In this document: piece by piece, positions 24,805 to 32,147 of the stretch
Position numbering within the stretch: position 1 is the first letter of the stretch
How the letters are laid out: the number at the start of each line of letters is the position of its first letter
Assembly: GCA_021849745.1 (NCBI GenBank)
Contig: JAJZSN010000026.1
Location: forward strand, 911 to 34,811
DNA length: 33,901 nt
Reading direction: 5' to 3'
Source: Bacillota bacterium
GTDB lineage: Bacteria > Bacillota > GCA-003054495 > Carboxydocellales > JAJZSN01
Made by a program: the position numbers and the translations under genes
The notes under the pieces: generated by a model
The model's input: the letters and a program-made list of their open reading frames with translations, nothing else
The model's database searches: none
Told to the model about the DNA's origin: nothing

Positions 24805-26355
24805 ATGAAGGTGTTGTTCATAGATGATACTCCTTGCTGGATTCACAGCCTTCCTTGGGGTTTGGAAAATCTGGGCCATCAAGTGAAGATCCTCACCGAA
24901 ATCCGGGAGGATTCCCTGACCCGTGCCCTCAAAGATTTCCGCCCCGATTTGGTATTTACGGTGGGGTGGGGCAGGCTTCACGGTAAGGATAATCTCAAAA
25001 CCTTGCGCAAGGTTCTCAAAGCCCACGGGGCTTTCCATGCCTACTGGACAGTGGAGGATATCGACAATATAGAGACTTGGTCTATACCCTATGTTAAGCG
25101 GACCGAGCCTGACTTGGTATTTACCATTAATGGCTCCTGTCTCCATCGTTATCAAGAGATGGGTATACCTGCAGCATTTCTTGATTTCGGGTGTAACCCC
25201 GTGATTCATCATAATAAGGAACCGCAAAAGGAATATTCAGCAGATATAGCCATGGTTGCCCATACCTGGGAGTTCTGGATTAATTACCGGGCGGTAAGTA
25301 TGAATATGTTGCTGCGCCCTTTGCTCAACAAGGGTTATGATTTAGCGGTCTGGGGCAAGGGTTGGCGTCAGGTGCCTGAGGAAGTAGATTTTCGGGTGCC
25401 GGAAAAGTTTCTTCGGGGCTCTATGGCTTGGGAAGAGACGGCCAAGGTTTTTAGTTCGGCGAAAATTGTCTTGGCCCCCCAGAATGAGTACCGTTTCACT
25501 ACTCAAGTGGCTATGCGTACCTTTGAGATTATGGGCAGCCAGGGGTTTATGATTTCTCCCCGGACTACGGCCCTGGAAAAAATGTTCACCAACGGCAAAC
25601 ACCTAATGCTGGTTGATACTCCGGAGCAAACCCTGGAGGTGGTCAAGTATTATCTCAAACATCCGGAGGAGCGGGAGGCTATAGCCAAGGAGGGACAGGC
25701 CGAGGTTTACCGGAATCATACCTATATCCATCGGGCCAAGCAGGTGGTGGAAGTGGTGAAAAGTCTGCGCAAGGACCAGGGGGTTCCGGGTAAGTATTGC
25801 GAACCTTATCCCCAGTTCAACCGAAGGGAAGGGGTTTTTTTTCCCGGCGGGGAACAGGTTGTGGCGGTAAGCACCGGTAAAAGTCGGCGGGATGATAAGG
25901 TGATGTACCTGGGGGCCATGGATGGGAAGAAAGGCCGTCAGGGGGCGGCCCGGGCCTATTGGCGGTTTAACCTCAATCAACTGCCCGGAGGAGTGGAGAT
26001 AATGAAAGCCCGGTTACGCCTTTGGTGTAGCGAGGGATACGGTCAGAAGCTTAAGGTGGCCCTTTTCCCTGTGGAAGAACCTTGGCAGCCTGGAAAATTG
26101 GCCTGGGATAAACGTCCGGAAACCCCGGAAAAACCTTTGGGTTTGGCCAAACTACCCGCAAAACACCCTGACTGGGTAACGTGGGAAGTGACCGGTTTAG
26201 CCCGGGAGTGGTGGCTTGGTCAGCGCCATAACCATGGAATCATGCTGGCTCTCTGGCCTCAGGCCAATGAAAAGGATCACGGAGTGACTTTGCTGGCCGG
26301 CGGCTGGCCGGGCCATAAATGGTTCAGACCTCAATTGGTGGTGGAATATCGATGA
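24805..26355 (+). CDS. CgeB-like glycosyltransferase fused to a C-terminal DNRLRE domain
   Basis: This is a 516-residue protein. The ATG at 24805 overlaps no other gene and follows GGGAGG. Residues 1-340 or so resemble the CgeB/spore-maturation glycosyltransferase family: an N-terminal MKVLFIDDTPCW...LENLGHQV Rossmann half and a C-terminal half with SSAKIVLAPQNEY, TFEIMGSQGFMISPRT and LVDTPEQTLEVVKYYLKHPEERE. Residues 350-516 or so match a DNRLRE module (ARAYWRFNLNQLPGG, ARLRLWC, LAREWWLGQRHNHGIML), a beta-sandwich common on secreted surface proteins. Such a module on a glycosyltransferase is odd and might bind the glycan or tether the enzyme. CgeB of Bacillus acts at the spore surface, which hints at a spore-coat glycan. 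Confidence 0.82.
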   Translation: MKVLFIDDTPCWIHSLPWGLENLGHQVKILTEIREDSLTRALKDFRPDLVFTVGWGRLHGKDNLKTLRKVLKAHGAFHAYWTVEDIDNIETWSIPYVKRTEPDLVFTINGSCLHRYQEMGIPAAFLDFGCNPVIHHNKEPQKEYSADIAMVAHTWEFWINYRAVSMNMLLRPLLNKGYDLAVWGKGWRQVPEEVDFRVPEKFLRGSMAWEETAKVFSSAKIVLAPQNEYRFTTQVAMRTFEIMGSQGFMISPRTTALEKMFTNGKHLMLVDTPEQTLEVVKYYLKHPEEREAIAKEGQAEVYRNHTYIHRAKQVVEVVKSLRKDQGVPGKYCEPYPQFNRREGVFFPGGEQVVAVSTGKSRRDDKVMYLGAMDGKKGRQGAARAYWRFNLNQLPGGVEIMKARLRLWCSEGYGQKLKVALFPVEEPWQPGKLAWDKRPETPEKPLGLAKLPAKHPDWVTWEVTGLAREWWLGQRHNHGIMLALWPQANEKDHGVTLLAGGWPGHKWFRPQLVVEYR

Positions 26356-27020
26356 TTTTAGCTATTCATCAACCCAACTATTTGCCTTGGTTGGGGTTTT
26401 TTGATAAATTAAAACAGGCTGATTTGATGGTTATCCTGGATGAGGTCCAGTTTCCCAGAAGGGATTACTGTAACCGCACCATGATTAAAACGGCCCAGGG
26501 GGTACAGTGGTTGACGGTGCCTGTGAAAGCCAGGGCCGCCACCCCCATCAAAGACGTGGAACTGGCCGAGTCCCGGACCAATTTGGCCAAACATTGGCAG
26601 ATAATTGTTCATAATTACGGTAAGTGCCCTTATTTCCCGCAATACGCTGCCGAAATGGCCGGCTATTTTCATCGCTACCATCACCGCCTGGCGGAGTTAA
26701 ATCTGGCTTTGCTTAAACTGGTGGCAGGGTGGCTGGGAATCGGTACCCCTATCATCTTGGAGTCTTCCTTGGGCCGCTCCATGGGCAAAGGCTCTACCCG
26801 CAACGTCAATATCTGCCGCTACCTGGGCGCCGATATTTATCTCTCCGGTCAGGGCGCCAGGGCCTATAATGACGAGGCGGCTTTCGCCTCCGTCGGTATC
26901 GAGCTTCGCTATCAGGAGTTCCGGCACCCGGTATATCCCCAGCGTTACGGGGAGTTCATACCTGGCCTGTCGGTTATTGACTACTTTTTTAATACCGGGG
27001 GTGACGGCCATGGAGTGTAG
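26352..27020 (+). CDS. WbqC-like family protein
   Basis: This is a 222-residue protein. The ATG overlaps the preceding stop (ATGA), so translation is coupled. The N-terminus MILAIHQPNYLPWLGFFDKL is the signature of the WbqC family, followed by LDEVQFPRRDYCNRTMI, WLTVPV and the C-terminal IELRYQEFRHPVYPQRYGEFIPGLSVIDYFFN. Members lie in O-antigen and surface glycan clusters and are suspected to modify sugars or transfer groups, but their reaction is not established. It overlaps the next gene by 11 bp. Confidence 0.92.
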   Translation: MILAIHQPNYLPWLGFFDKLKQADLMVILDEVQFPRRDYCNRTMIKTAQGVQWLTVPVKARAATPIKDVELAESRTNLAKHWQIIVHNYGKCPYFPQYAAEMAGYFHRYHHRLAELNLALLKLVAGWLGIGTPIILESSLGRSMGKGSTRNVNICRYLGADIYLSGQGARAYNDEAAFASVGIELRYQEFRHPVYPQRYGEFIPGLSVIDYFFNTGGDGHGV

Positions 27021-27675
27021 CTGGAAGTTCTCCCATTACCGGGAGTGTCTGGCGGCAGCCCATTCTCTGGGTTATCAATTCACTACCTTCAGTAATTACC
27101 CCAGTCGCTACCGAAAAAAGAAACTGATTATCCTCCGTCATGATATTGATTTCTCTGTTCCCAGAGCTTTGGAGTTTGCCAAGATTGAAAGGGATCTGGG
27201 AATTGAGGCCGTTTACTTCGTCCGGCTTCACAGCCCGGCTTATAATCCCTTTGAGTACAAGACCTACCTGGCTCTCAAGGAGATCCTCGGGATGGGCCAC
27301 GAGCTTGGTCTTCACTTCGAGGTTTTCGATTTCCAGGCCGCCACCGGTGAAGACTTGGTGGACATTTTCAGGCGGGAAAAAGGGGCCTTGGAGAACATTT
27401 TGGGCATCCCCGTGGTCAGCGCCGCCCAACACGGGGACTACACCCGGGTCGGCCCTGATTACAGCCGCCATTTTTTCACTCAGGTCAAGCCGGAACAAGT
27501 GGGAATCAAGTACCAAACCTTCGATGACCGCTTTTTCCGCCACATGAAATACATCTCCGACAGCAGCGGCCACTGGCGCGAAGGCTGCATGTGCCAACAT
27601 ATCGGCCACCATGACCGGCTGCAGATCCTAACCCATCCCTGCTGGTGGTTTCATAAACATTACCATGTGGAGTAG
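27010..27675 (+). CDS. Polysaccharide-deacetylase-like protein
   Basis: This is a 221-residue protein, with ATG 27010 about 8 bp after GGGGG inside the wbqC-like gene. LIILRHDIDFSVPRALEFAKIERDLGIEAVYFVRL matches the start of a NodB-type deacetylase barrel, with HDID supplying metal-binding Asp/His. GHELGLHFEVFDF supplies the second His, and ILTHPCWWFH lies near the end. The order of motifs fits short deacetylase-like proteins of glycan clusters. It would remove an acetyl group from a sugar in the cluster product. It lacks a signal peptide, so it probably acts on a cytoplasmic intermediate. It is the last gene of the glycan cluster. Confidence 0.8.
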   Translation: MECSWKFSHYRECLAAAHSLGYQFTTFSNYPSRYRKKKLIILRHDIDFSVPRALEFAKIERDLGIEAVYFVRLHSPAYNPFEYKTYLALKEILGMGHELGLHFEVFDFQAATGEDLVDIFRREKGALENILGIPVVSAAQHGDYTRVGPDYSRHFFTQVKPEQVGIKYQTFDDRFFRHMKYISDSSGHWREGCMCQHIGHHDRLQILTHPCWWFHKHYHVE

Positions 27676-27681
27676 CAGGTA

Positions 27682-27711
27682 TGCAAACAAAAATCTCGAA
27701 TAGAATATACT
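27682..27711 (+). promoter_or_regulatory. Weak promoter candidate for the SpoIIM-like gene
   Basis: TATACT (27706-27711) is a good -10, 25 bp before the ATG. The sequence 18 bp upstream (TGCAAA) is a poor -35, so a sporulation sigma factor or an activator is possible. Confidence 0.35.
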
Positions 27712-27736
27712 AAAGGATTAAAAAGGGAGGAAAGCT

Positions 27737-28357
27737 ATGAACATTGGGGCAATTTACCGGCGACAATGGCTCAGGTTTAAAGATGTTTACGCCAATTGGT
27801 TCCTGGCCAATCTGATCTTCTTCATCATCAGTGGTCTGGCCGGATACATTTATGTCATCAATAACCCGGAAATAACCCAAGCGGCCCTTAAATTCATTGC
27901 CGATAAAATGCCCCAGTTTCAACCGGGCCAGTCTTTATTTCTCATCATCCTGGAACGTAACTCCCTGGCCAGCCTGACTTTCATCGGCTTAGGCCTAATC
28001 ACCGGCGGCGCTTTAACCCTTGTTTCTATCCTGGTCAATGGCGGCATGGTAGGGGCTTTGCTGGGGGTTTTCGGTCTGAAAGGCACTGTAAGTCCGGTTA
28101 AACTCCTGCTCTTTGGGATTCTGCCCCATGGGATTCTAGAGATTCCGGCCATTGCCCTGGCCGGGGGACTGGGCATGCGGTTGGGGGTTAAAGCAATCCA
28201 GCGGCTGACCAAGGGAGGTTTTTCTTTTAAACAAGAGTTAGTAGAAACCATAATTACTTATGGTGCTGTTATCTTACCGGTTTTGGTTATAGCGGCTCTT
28301 GTCGAGAGCGTAGTAACCCCTGTGCTGATTAAATCAATGCTGCCGGGGTTGAAGTAG
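27737..28357 (+). CDS. Stage II sporulation protein M-like membrane protein
   Basis: This is a 206-residue integral membrane protein with about five spans (residues 25-42, 72-92, 94-116, 123-145 and 175-197). The FGILPHGILEIPAIALAGGLGMRLG block is the core SpoIIM/DUF95 signature. SpoIIM in Bacillus belongs to the DMP complex, with SpoIID and SpoIIP, that remodels septal peptidoglycan for engulfment. Non-sporulation paralogues also exist, and no spoIID or spoIIP is visible here, so the exact role is open. GGGAGGAAAG precedes the ATG and a terminator follows at once. Confidence 0.85.
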   Translation: MNIGAIYRRQWLRFKDVYANWFLANLIFFIISGLAGYIYVINNPEITQAALKFIADKMPQFQPGQSLFLIILERNSLASLTFIGLGLITGGALTLVSILVNGGMVGALLGVFGLKGTVSPVKLLLFGILPHGILEIPAIALAGGLGMRLGVKAIQRLTKGGFSFKQELVETIITYGAVILPVLVIAALVESVVTPVLIKSMLPGLK

Positions 28358-28387
28358 AACCGCAGGTGAATTGCTTGCGGTTTTTCT
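28358..28387 (+). terminator. Intrinsic terminator after the SpoIIM-like gene
   Basis: AACCGCA (28358-28364) pairs with TGCGGTT (28376-28382) around an 11-nt loop and runs into TTTTTCT. It starts at the base after the stop codon. Confidence 0.8.
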
Positions 28388-28480
28388 ATTAACTCAACTT
28401 TCGCGGTTGGGGGAATGATCTTTGATTTATCTTAATATTTCCTAATTTCTCCACCTTAACTTTAGAAAAATGTGCAGGTT

Positions 28481-28508
28481 ATTGGAACTTTACGGCGAAA
28501 TTTATAAT
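28481..28508 (+). promoter_or_regulatory. Promoter candidate for the kor operon
   Basis: TATAAT (28503-28508) lies 33 bp before the start codon. TTGGAA (28482-28487) upstream gives a 15-bp spacer, slightly short. The surroundings are AT-rich. Confidence 0.5.
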
Positions 28509-28541
28509 TAAATAATAACAACCAAAGGAGAGAAATAACGG

Positions 28542-29999
28542 GTGAAAGAACAACAATACCAGGTTCTCATCAACAAGGGTTGGTGCAAGGGCTGCGGAAT
28601 ATGTACCGGTCTTTGCCCGACGAAAAACCTTTATCTAGACGAAAAAGGCAAAGTTCACAGCCAGAATCCTCCCACATGTATTGGCTGCCAATTGTGTTCG
28701 GCCAATTGTCCTGATTATGCCATAACCGTAACCAAGAAGGGGGAAAAACCAGGCCAATCCCAACACCTTTCCGTTCAGGTGTCTGGGAAACAGGAATTAC
28801 CACAGGAACAAACACAACCTTCCTTCCCGGCAAAACCGGTTCCCAAAACCAGACTGCTCCAGGGTAACGAGGCCTGCGCCGAAGGGGCCATCGCTGCTGG
28901 GGTTAGGTTTTTCGCCGGGTATCCCATTACCCCTTCAACCGAGATTGCGGAGAAACTAGCCGGATTGCTCCCCAAGGTAGGAGGCAAGTTCATCCAGATG
29001 GAAGATGAAATCGCCGGCATTGCAGCTGTTTTGGGGGCCTCCTTGACCGGAGTCAAAGCCATAACCGCCACCAGCGGCCCCGGATTTTCCCTGATGCAAG
29101 AGAACATCGGGTTTGCTGCCATGGCTGAGGTGCCATGCGTTATCGTTAATGTTCAGCGGTTTGGCCCCAGTACCGGAATGCCCACTTCCGCCGGGCAGGG
29201 CGATGTTATGCAAGCCCGCTGGGGTACCCACGGAGATCATCCGGTGGTGGTATTGACCCCTGCTTCAGTAGAAGAAACCTATCACTTAACCGTCAAGGCG
29301 GTGGAGATTTCGGAACAACTCCGAGTGCCCGTAATTCTTCTGATGGATGAAGTTATTGGACATTTACGGGAAAAGGTTAGCCTTCCCGACTTGGATTTGG
29401 CGGTAGAAAGAAACCGGGATACGGAGCGGCCTAGACTAACACTAAGCAAGGAATTGTATCTTCCGTACCGCCCCGACCCTAACGGAGTTCCCCCCATGGC
29501 CAGTTTCGGCCAAGGGATGCGTTTTCACGTTACCGGGCTGGCCCATGACGAAACAGGTTTTCCCACCAATGACTCCCAGGTGGCGGGAGCCCTGGTGACC
29601 AGGCTTAACCGGAAAATTGCCGACAGGTGTGACCGATTGGCCATGGCTGAGGAATATATGTTGGACGACGCTAGATTGGTGGTGGTAACTTATGGCGGAA
29701 TGGCCAGGGCCGCCCGGAAAGCGGTCAAACTGGCCCGAGCCGAAGGTTTGCCTGTAGGCATGCTGCGCTTGATCACCCTCTGGCCTTTTCCGGAGAAGTA
29801 TCTCCACCGGTTAAACCAAGGGGTTAAAAGGGTTTTGGTACCAGAAATGAATCTGGGCCAGATTAAACTGGAAGTAGAAAGAATAAGCAAAGGTCGCTGG
29901 CAAGTACTGGGGCTGCCCAAGGTAGACGGTGAACTCTTCACCCCTGACGAACTGTTGACCCGCATTAAAGAGGAGGTGGCAGCATGTTTAGGGAAATAG
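28542..29999 (+). CDS. korA: 2-oxoacid:ferredoxin oxidoreductase alpha subunit with fused ferredoxin (KorD-KorA)
   Basis: This is a 485-residue protein, with start GTG 28542 after AAAGGAGAG. The N-terminal ferredoxin domain has two 4Fe-4S motifs (CKGCGICTGLCP about 15-26, CIGCQLCSANCP about 46-57) and is normally the separate KorD subunit. A Gln/Pro-rich linker (about 70-100) leads to the alpha domain: LLQGNEACAEGAIAAGVRFFAGYPITPSTEIAE, with the conserved Thr in YPITP, and TSGPGFSLMQENIGFAAMAEVPCVIVNVQR. With KorB and KorC it oxidatively decarboxylates a 2-oxoacid with CoA, thiamine diphosphate and ferredoxin. The KorA-type motifs favour 2-oxoglutarate, but 2-oxoisovalerate is possible. It overlaps korB by 16 bp. 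Confidence 0.92.
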   Translation: MKEQQYQVLINKGWCKGCGICTGLCPTKNLYLDEKGKVHSQNPPTCIGCQLCSANCPDYAITVTKKGEKPGQSQHLSVQVSGKQELPQEQTQPSFPAKPVPKTRLLQGNEACAEGAIAAGVRFFAGYPITPSTEIAEKLAGLLPKVGGKFIQMEDEIAGIAAVLGASLTGVKAITATSGPGFSLMQENIGFAAMAEVPCVIVNVQRFGPSTGMPTSAGQGDVMQARWGTHGDHPVVVLTPASVEETYHLTVKAVEISEQLRVPVILLMDEVIGHLREKVSLPDLDLAVERNRDTERPRLTLSKELYLPYRPDPNGVPPMASFGQGMRFHVTGLAHDETGFPTNDSQVAGALVTRLNRKIADRCDRLAMAEEYMLDDARLVVVTYGGMARAARKAVKLARAEGLPVGMLRLITLWPFPEKYLHRLNQGVKRVLVPEMNLGQIKLEVERISKGRWQVLGLPKVDGELFTPDELLTRIKEEVAACLGK

Positions 30000-30811
30000 C
30001 CCAATACTTCCGGCAAGATAAATTACCCCACATGTGGTGTCCAGGCTGTGGCAACGGGATGATTCTAGCCGCCTTTGCCCGGACTATGAAGGAACTAAAC
30101 ATCGACCAGGACCGCACGGTCATCGTCTCCGGTATCGGCTGTTCTTCCCGGTCTTCCGGTTATCTTGATTTCGATACCCTCCACACCACCCATGGCCGAG
30201 CCTTAGCCTTCGCCACCGGGGTCAAACTGGCTAAGCCGGAACTGAATGTCATCGTCCTTTCCGGGGACGGTGATAGTACTGCCATTGGGGGCAATCACCT
30301 CATCCATGCGGCCAGGCGTAACCTCGACCTGACCCTTGTGGTGTTCAATAACAGCATCTATGGCATGACGGGGGGCCAGTATTCGCCCATGAGCCCGCCA
30401 GGAAAGAAGGCCACCACCGCACCTTATGGCACCTTGGAACGAACCTTTAACCTGGTGGATATTGCTAAGGCCGCCGGGGCCACTTATGTGGCCAGGTCCA
30501 CCGCTTATCACCATCGCCTGTTAACCAAACTTATTGTTAACGGTATCAAGCACAAAGGTTTTTCCCTCATCGAAGCGGTTTCCCAGTGTCCGGTGAATTA
30601 CGGCCGCCAGAACAAGGCCGGTACCCCTGCCGACATGCTTAAATGGCAGAAAGACCATGCCATTACGGTGGAAGCGGCACAACAATTGGGGGCCGGGGAA
30701 ATGCAGGATAAATTCCTCATCGGCGAACTCCACCAAGGAGAAGCCCCTGAATACACCGCAGAATACCTGAAGATTATAGCAAGGGCCGCCGGGGAAGGAG
30801 GGGGCAAATAG
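29984..30811 (+). CDS. korB: 2-oxoacid:ferredoxin oxidoreductase beta subunit (KorB)
   Basis: This is a 275-residue thiamine-diphosphate-binding subunit. The start ATG 29984 lies inside the korA 3' end with AGGAGG upstream. MWCPGCGNGMILAAF has a CxxC pair typical of the beta subunit. IGCSSRSSGYLDFDTLHTTHGRALAFATGVKLA and LSGDGDSTAIGGNH (the GDGD...N thiamine-diphosphate/Mg site) follow, with FNNSIYGMTGGQYSP after them. Length and motifs are normal. korC begins at the base after its stop. Confidence 0.94.
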   Translation: MFREIAQYFRQDKLPHMWCPGCGNGMILAAFARTMKELNIDQDRTVIVSGIGCSSRSSGYLDFDTLHTTHGRALAFATGVKLAKPELNVIVLSGDGDSTAIGGNHLIHAARRNLDLTLVVFNNSIYGMTGGQYSPMSPPGKKATTAPYGTLERTFNLVDIAKAAGATYVARSTAYHHRLLTKLIVNGIKHKGFSLIEAVSQCPVNYGRQNKAGTPADMLKWQKDHAITVEAAQQLGAGEMQDKFLIGELHQGEAPEYTAEYLKIIARAAGEGGGK

Positions 30812-31339
30812 ATGGAATACCAGATTCGATTGGCAGGGTCTGGGGGTCAGGGATTAATCCTGGCTGCCATCATCCTGGCCGAGGCCGCCATCCAGGCCGG
30901 ATACAATGTAGTCCAGACCCAATCTTACGGCCCTGAGGCCAGGGGTGGTGCCAGCCGGGCGGATGTCATTATCAGCAAGGGAGAAATTGATTACCCCAAA
31001 GTGACCAACCCCAATCTACTATTGGTTATGTCCCAGCAGGCCTATGATAAATTCTCCTGCCTGGCTTGTCTGGATGGCACCATAGTAGTGGACAGCACCT
31101 TTGTTGATAACATCTGTGCCGCCCATTGCCAAGTGGTTAGTGTCCCTATCACCAAAGCTGTCCTTGACCACCTCGGTGAGAACCAGATGGCCAACGTGGC
31201 GGCCCTAGGGGTCCTGGCGGCCCGCCAGACCATATTAAAACCGGAATTCGTTCGAGAAGCCATCCGTTACAGGGTACCTTCTCATAAACTGGACATAAAT
31301 CTTGCCGCATTCGATTTGGGAATAGGTTTAGACAAATAA
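30812..31339 (+). CDS. korC: 2-oxoacid:ferredoxin oxidoreductase gamma subunit (KorC)
   Basis: This is a 175-residue protein, with the ATG directly after the korB stop and GGAAGGAGG upstream. IRLAGSGGQGLILAAIILAEAAI and TQSYGPEARGGASRADVIIS are the defining motifs of the gamma subunit, which together with alpha and beta completes the catalytic heterotrimer. The C-terminus is normal. It is the last gene of the operon. A plus-strand promoter for another transcript begins 7 bp after its stop. Confidence 0.94.
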   Translation: MEYQIRLAGSGGQGLILAAIILAEAAIQAGYNVVQTQSYGPEARGGASRADVIISKGEIDYPKVTNPNLLLVMSQQAYDKFSCLACLDGTIVVDSTFVDNICAAHCQVVSVPITKAVLDHLGENQMANVAALGVLAARQTILKPEFVREAIRYRVPSHKLDINLAAFDLGIGLDK

Positions 31340-31345
31340 ATAAAA

Positions 31346-31374
31346 TTGAAAATAATACCAAAATAGTATATAAT
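31346..31374 (+). promoter_or_regulatory. Near-consensus promoter just after korC, no gene start visible
   Basis: TTGAAA (31346-31351) and TATAAT (31369-31374) are separated by exactly 17 bp. The first 90 bp downstream contain no ribosome site with a start codon, only a CCAGG/CCTGG pair (31388-31392 and 31417-31421) and then the hairpin at 31431. It may drive a short noncoding RNA, or a leader to the membrane protein gene at 31667. Confidence 0.6.
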
Positions 31375-31427
31375 AGTTAAAGAAGGTCCAGGCATTAACG
31401 GGTGGAGATATAAGTTCCTGGAAGTAC

Positions 31428-31530
31428 AAAAAGAGCGAACTTGGTTTTTTCAAGTTCGCTCTTGCGATTTTATATGGAGCGGAAGACGGGAGCCGACGGA
31501 CTCGCCACTTCCGCAATAACTTCAACGAAT
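31428..31530 (-). ncRNA. Candidate small noncoding RNA, about 100 nt
   Basis: On the minus strand a near-consensus promoter (31562-31534) is followed by a likely start near 31527-31530. The body contains a perfect 7-bp stem, GCGGAAG (31514-31508) with CTTCCGC (31485-31479), enclosing 22 nt with CGGCTCCCGTC. A short linker TCCATATAAAATCGC follows, then a 13-bp terminator stem ending in TTTTT. No start codon with a ribosome site lies within it. The unpaired CTCCC and GCTCC stretches are complementary to Shine-Dalgarno sequences, which would fit a trans-acting regulatory RNA. I do not recognise a known family. The evidence is architectural only. Confidence 0.65.
31431..31463. terminator. Strong terminator hairpin, best on the minus strand
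   Basis: AAGAGCGAACTTG (31431-31443) pairs perfectly with CAAGTTCGCTCTT (31451-31463) around a 7-nt loop. On the minus strand it runs into TTTTTGTAC. On the plus strand it is followed by GCGATTTTAT, a weaker tract. It would end the minus-strand small RNA and perhaps the kor or plus-strand short transcript. Confidence 0.85.
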
Positions 31531-31533
31531 CAT

Positions 31534-31562
31534 AGTATACCCAAAAAAAATATTTTCGTCAA
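31534..31562 (-). promoter_or_regulatory. Near-consensus promoter of the small RNA
   Basis: On the minus strand, TTGACG (31562-31557) and TATACT (31539-31534) are separated by exactly 17 bp, with an A/T-tract between them. It fires away from the gene at 31667 and toward the structured region. Confidence 0.75.
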
Positions 31563-31666
31563 GGGAGAAATAATTAGCATAGCTCACATTTTAAACCTGG
31601 TGGTCCTTTCAGACGGTATCATTTTATTAATTTTCTCATATATATGAGGGGAAAGGAGGGTAGTTA

Positions 31667-31999
31667 ATGAAGTCCAAGATTATAATCGAGAAAGTCAATC
31701 TATTATCTTTGTGGAAAACCGTCTTACCCATTTTAGGGTTTTGGGGTATGGTCACAGGAGCTTTGGGAGGAACTTTCTTCGGGGGTTTATTTCAAAAAAA
31801 CGTTATGTTCTGGCAGGGTTTGCTCTTTGGTCTATGGGTAGGCTTCCTTGTAGGACTCTGGTTAACGTTATTTGCCATGACTTATAACTTGATTGCTCCA
31901 TATTTCGGCGGAATAATTTTAAACCTGGAGCAAGACCAAAGGGAGCAGGTTAACCTGGAAAAAACCTTAATTTTGAGCAGGGAGGCAGGTCGGTCTTAA
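31667..31999 (+). CDS. Small membrane protein, DUF3566-like
   Basis: This is a 110-residue protein, with the ATG 7-8 bp after AAAGGAGGG. Two membrane spans are visible (about 17-42 with a glycine-zipper-like GMVTGALGGTFFGG, and 49-72). A C-terminal segment, LTLFAMTYNLIAPYFGGIILNLE, resembles the end of DUF3566-type membrane proteins. The short cytoplasmic tail is charged. The function is unknown. It lies between the small RNA gene and prkA. Confidence 0.65.
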   Translation: MKSKIIIEKVNLLSLWKTVLPILGFWGMVTGALGGTFFGGLFQKNVMFWQGLLFGLWVGFLVGLWLTLFAMTYNLIAPYFGGIILNLEQDQREQVNLEKTLILSREAGRS

Positions 32000-32147
32000 A
32001 TCGATTGGGATACTAATTGGCTTAGTACAACTTCTTTTTGCCATTAGCCATGCATATAAATACTAACAGACTAAAGCCAGCAGCCTATCACTGACAGTAT
32101 GCATAGGGCCGGCACTCAATAAACACAACAGTGAAGGGAGGAGCATC

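Noticed and set aside
26989-27612. 207-codon minus-strand frame opposite the deacetylase-like gene
   Set aside because: It is an antisense shadow of a recognisable gene with coupled starts.
31475-31514. tRNA-like end on the minus strand: GCGGAAG/CTTCCGC followed by TCCA
   Set aside because: Acceptor-like pairing and CCA are present, with CCCGT in the T-stem position. There is no T-loop, anticodon arm or D-arm in the 22 nt between. It is explained as the stem of the small RNA, although a tRNA-derived origin cannot be excluded.
32000-32147. Sigma-E type promoter upstream of prkA
   Set aside because: GCATATA and GCATAG pieces exist, but spacing and -10 matches are poor.
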